DNA of 64,000 bases from contig WRHW01000003.1 in NCBI GenBank assembly GCA_009783055.1, positions 1 through 64,000 of the forward strand, given 5' to 3'. The stretch is from Holophagaceae bacterium (lineage in GTDB: Bacteria > Acidobacteriota > Holophagae > Holophagales > Holophagaceae). Both the position numbers and the translations under genes were made by a program. The notes under the pieces are model-generated. The model was not told the DNA's origin. It saw only the letters and a program-made list of their open reading frames with translations, and did not search any database. Every line of letters begins with the position of its first letter. Position 1 is the stretch's first letter. This document shows positions 63,435 through 64,000 of the stretch, one piece after another.

Positions 63435-63517
63435 GTCCAGCCTTTTCTGGACTACGACCCCTAAGTGGCACGGGGCTACGAGGGCGGTGACGGGAAACTC
63501 CCCGAAAAGGAGCCAAC
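63435..63517 (+). promoter_or_regulatory. Structured rpsO leader
   Basis: GTCCAG (63435-63440) pairs with CTGGAC (63447-63452), then CCCC and GGGG form a second stem (about 63457-63475), and GGGAAACTCCCC a third, just before the AGGAG ribosome-binding site. S15 represses its own mRNA through leader structures in several bacteria, so this may be such a site. Confidence 0.4.
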
Positions 63518-63787
63518 ATGGCCCTGAATGCTGAACAAAAAAAAGTCATTATTGATGACTACAGAACTCACGAATCGGATACAGGTTCTCCTGAAGTCCA
63601 AGTCGCAATACTCACAAAGCGTATAAACGACCTTACTGAGCACTTCAAAACCCACACAAAGGATTTTCATAGTCGTCGTGGTTTGTTAATAATGGTCGGC
63701 CAGCGCAGACGATTGTTAGACTACCTAAAGAAAAAAGACCGTAGCCGATATGCAACCCTGATCGAGCGTTTAGGACTGCGTCGGTAA
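63518..63787 (+). CDS. rpsO: 30S ribosomal protein S15
   Basis: An 89-aa primary 16S-binding protein. Motifs [40 protein letters not shown] and [12 protein letters not shown] are diagnostic. The last ATG after AGGAG is the start. In many genomes pnp follows; here a Nudix gene follows instead. Confidence 0.97.
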   Translation: MALNAEQKKVIIDDYRTHESDTGSPEVQVAILTKRINDLTEHFKTHTKDFHSRRGLLIMVGQRRRLLDYLKKKDRSRYATLIERLGLRR

Positions 63788-63861
63788 AACGCCCCAAACA
63801 ATAAAGGTTCCATAGCACCTAGTGGGATAGCATCCTCTCTGTGCCGTATGTTTTCTTCCAA

Positions 63862-64000
63862 ATGGAAAATCTCCCAGTACCTGAGCACCCAGACCCCTAT
63901 CAAGTAACATCTAGCGAGCTTCTGTTTGATAGCCCGTGGATAAGGCTTAGAGAAGACAAGTATGTACATCGAAACGGCCACAGAGGGAATTATGCAATTT
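63862..64000 (+). CDS. Nudix hydrolase, N-terminal part (ADP-ribose pyrophosphatase-like)
   Basis: The gene runs off the window; 46 codons are visible. The start VPEHPDPYQVTSSELLFDSP followed by WIRLREDKYVHRNGHRGNYAI matches the N-terminal strand of ADP-ribose pyrophosphatase-type Nudix proteins. The catalytic Nudix box is beyond the edge, so the call is moderate. The ATG at 63862 has only a weak ribosome-binding site. Confidence 0.6.
   Translation, partial: MENLPVPEHPDPYQVTSSELLFDSPWIRLREDKYVHRNGHRGNYAI

Overview
The window looks like the chromosome of a flagellated Gram-negative (diderm) bacterium. Outer-membrane biology is shown by an LptF-LptG-type permease, LptC/LptA-like and LptB proteins, arabinose-5-phosphate isomerase (Kdo synthesis), a secretin and FlgH/FlgI ring proteins. 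Menaquinone is probably made by the futalosine route (MqnC). A SpoVG homologue outside the Firmicutes, a single-chain LptF-LptG permease and a TPR-secretin ending in a cohesin-like domain together fit Acidobacteriota (perhaps Holophagae-like). This is an inference from gene content; no rRNA gene is present to settle it.

Layout: 1-3.3 kb, a MITE-like element and a large Big2/propeller lipoprotein gene. 3.7-10.5 kb, an arginase-family gene, HU, a GGDEF-EAL protein, a MeaB/ArgK GTPase, an FtsW-type protein, an NAD(P)-binding protein and tRNA-Gln. 10.6-16.5 kb, guaA, a small flagellin-C-terminus-only protein, flagellin and the LptF-LptG fusion. 16.5-18.1 kb, a poor region with a small repeat ORF and gene remnants. 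18.1-25.9 kb, kdsD, spoVG and a flagellar block (flgL, flgK, FlgN-position gene, unknown 103-aa gene, flgM, flgJ, flgI, flgH). 25.9-29 kb, prmC, rpe and a Tat-exported Gfo/Idh/MocA oxidoreductase. 29.1-35.4 kb, recJ, lptC/lptA-like, lptB, rpoN and hpf in close order. 35.5-38.9 kb, a type IIG restriction-modification enzyme. 38.9-44.7 kb, mqnC, rbfA, ileS, lspA and DAHP synthase. 44.8-46.9 kb, an AT-rich type II restriction-modification pair. 47.1-57 kb, a lipoprotein, a MITE copy, a CoaE-TldD fusion, mscL, trmB, a macrodomain gene, dus and smc. 57.3-63 kb, pilM/N/O/P-like genes, a secretin and a pseudopilin. 63.1-64 kb, tRNA-Leu, rpsO and the start of a Nudix hydrolase gene.

Regulation links several parts. 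RpoN (sigma-54) is encoded here, and -24/-12 elements with the diagnostic GG-N10-GC spacing precede flagellin, the flgN-flgK-flgL group and flgH-flgI-flgJ. In all three, the -12 GC lies exactly 25 nt from the start codon. FlgM, the anti-sigma-28 factor, is also present, with a sigma-28-like site upstream of it.

The most novel features are a MITE-like family with 3-bp TNA target duplications, a CoaE-TldD fusion that keeps a complete internal ribosome-binding site before the TldD part, a 121-aa flagellin-C-terminus-only protein beside flagellin, and a 22-bp inverted repeat between two divergent genes. No CRISPR array, rRNA operon or intact transposase was seen.
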